From the NCBI GenBank assembly GCA_002422665.1, contig DITA01000009.1:1-5146 (forward strand): a stretch of 5,146 nt of DNA. The letters run 5' to 3'. The DNA is from Cloacibacterium caeni_C. GTDB taxonomy: Bacteria > Bacteroidota > Bacteroidia > Flavobacteriales > Weeksellaceae. This document shows positions 4,640-5,146 of the stretch, in pieces. The notes beneath the pieces were generated by a model. The model was not told the origin of the DNA, made no database searches, and worked only from the letters and a program-made list of their open reading frames with translations. The translations under genes were made by a program, and so were the position numbers. Each line of letters starts with the position of its first letter. The stretch's first letter is position 1.

Positions 4640-5146
4640 ATGAAAAAGTCCAAATTCAAAATCCATAAAATGGATTGCCCTTCAGAAGAGCAAATCATCA
4701 GAATGAAGCTTCAGAATTTCACATCGATTGAAGCTTTGGATTTTGATATTCCCAATCGAGAATTATTGGTTTTTCATCATGAAAATGAAGAAGAAATTTT
4801 CAAACAGTTAGAAACACTAAATTTTGATACACAGCATATTTCTACAGAATTTACGCAAGAAAAACTCCAAGAACACAAAAATCAAACACAATTGCTTTGG
4901 AGTGTTTTAGGAATCAATTTTTTCTTTTTTTTGCTAGAAATTTTCTATGGTTTTTGGTCTAATTCTATGGGATTAGTTGCCGATAGTCTAGATATGTTGG
5001 CAGATAGTTTTGTGTATTTATTGGCTTTATTTGCAGTTGGAAAAGCCATTGAAAGAAAGAAAAATGTTGCCAAAATCAGCGGATATTTTCAGTTGATTTT
5101 GGCAATTTTAGGTTTAACAGAAGTAGCTGTTGCACAACTCCTTTTT
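4640..5146 (+). CDS. Cation diffusion facilitator transporter with degenerate HMA-like N-terminus (3' end outside window)
   Basis: The plus-strand frame opens at the ATG at 4640, 9 bp after the preceding stop, and runs without a stop to the window edge (169 codons). Residues 1-68 look like a ferredoxin-like metal-binding domain: KIHKMDCPSEEQIIRMKL starts it, with M11-D12-C13 in the place of the MxCxxC motif but the second cysteine replaced (E16). From residue 85 the CDF membrane domain begins. The first segment is LLWSVLGINFFFFLLEIFYG, followed by NSMGLVADSLDMLADSFVYLL, which is the CDF TM2 metal-site signature. The usual HxxxD of zinc exporters is DxxxD here (D118, D122), as in FieF-type members. 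A third hydrophobic stretch lies at 148-169. By family it is an inner-membrane proton/divalent cation antiporter; the metal is not deducible. Last visible gene of the arsR group. An ATG at 4635 is followed at once by a stop and was discarded. Confidence 0.87.
   Translation, partial: MKKSKFKIHKMDCPSEEQIIRMKLQNFTSIEALDFDIPNRELLVFHHENEEEIFKQLETLNFDTQHISTEFTQEKLQEHKNQTQLLWSVLGINFFFFLLEIFYGFWSNSMGLVADSLDMLADSFVYLLALFAVGKAIERKKNVAKISGYFQLILAILGLTEVAVAQLLF

Noticed and set aside
4635..4640. ATG at 4635 as an alternative start of the CDF gene or a short leader peptide
   Set aside because: It is followed immediately by TGA, so it encodes only one residue; the in-frame ATG at 4640 opens the recognisable transporter.
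4484..4666. A 60-codon minus-strand open frame over the end of the second methyltransferase gene
   Set aside because: Antisense to a clear methyltransferase frame, with no recognisable domain and no start context.

Overview
The window is AT-rich with compact gene spacing. It has AT-rich start contexts without Shine-Dalgarno sequences and several matches to the Bacteroidetes promoter pattern (TTG upstream, TAnnTTTG at -7). Together with the protein sequences this points to a flavobacterium, perhaps a Chryseobacterium/Cloacibacterium-like member of the Weeksellaceae. The placement comes from recognition of style and families, not from a database comparison.

Layout: two gene groups diverge from a short (88 bp) intergenic region at about 2508-2595. 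Leftward (minus strand) are a YggS-type PLP homeostasis protein, then 6 bp later a very AT-rich multi-spanning membrane protein that looks like a GT-C type glycosyltransferase. After a 40 bp gap comes the start of an NtrC-type response regulator, of which only the receiver domain and the beginning of the linker lie inside the window. Rightward (plus strand) are an ArsR/SmtB repressor, an arsenite S-adenosylmethionine methyltransferase (ArsM), a second unrelated class I methyltransferase, and the first 169 residues of a cation diffusion facilitator (CDF) transporter with a degenerate N-terminal HMA-like domain. The last of these runs off the right edge and has no stop in the window.

The rightward genes read as a metalloid/metal response operon. 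The repressor is preceded by a 30 bp imperfect palindrome that overlaps its probable -7 element, as expected for autorepression. ArsM carries the complete set of arsenic-binding cysteines plus extra cysteine clusters at both ends. The last three genes are closely spaced (42 and 9 bp gaps). The job of the second methyltransferase and the substrate of the CDF protein are unknown; their position suggests they act on the same stress.

Between arsR and arsM lies a 202 bp non-coding stretch, most of it a large imperfect palindrome (about 2948-3076). Its core resembles the widespread ATTGCGA...TCGCAAT dispersed repeat. A 60-codon frame across it is judged not to be a gene. No tRNA, rRNA, CRISPR array or transposase gene was seen.
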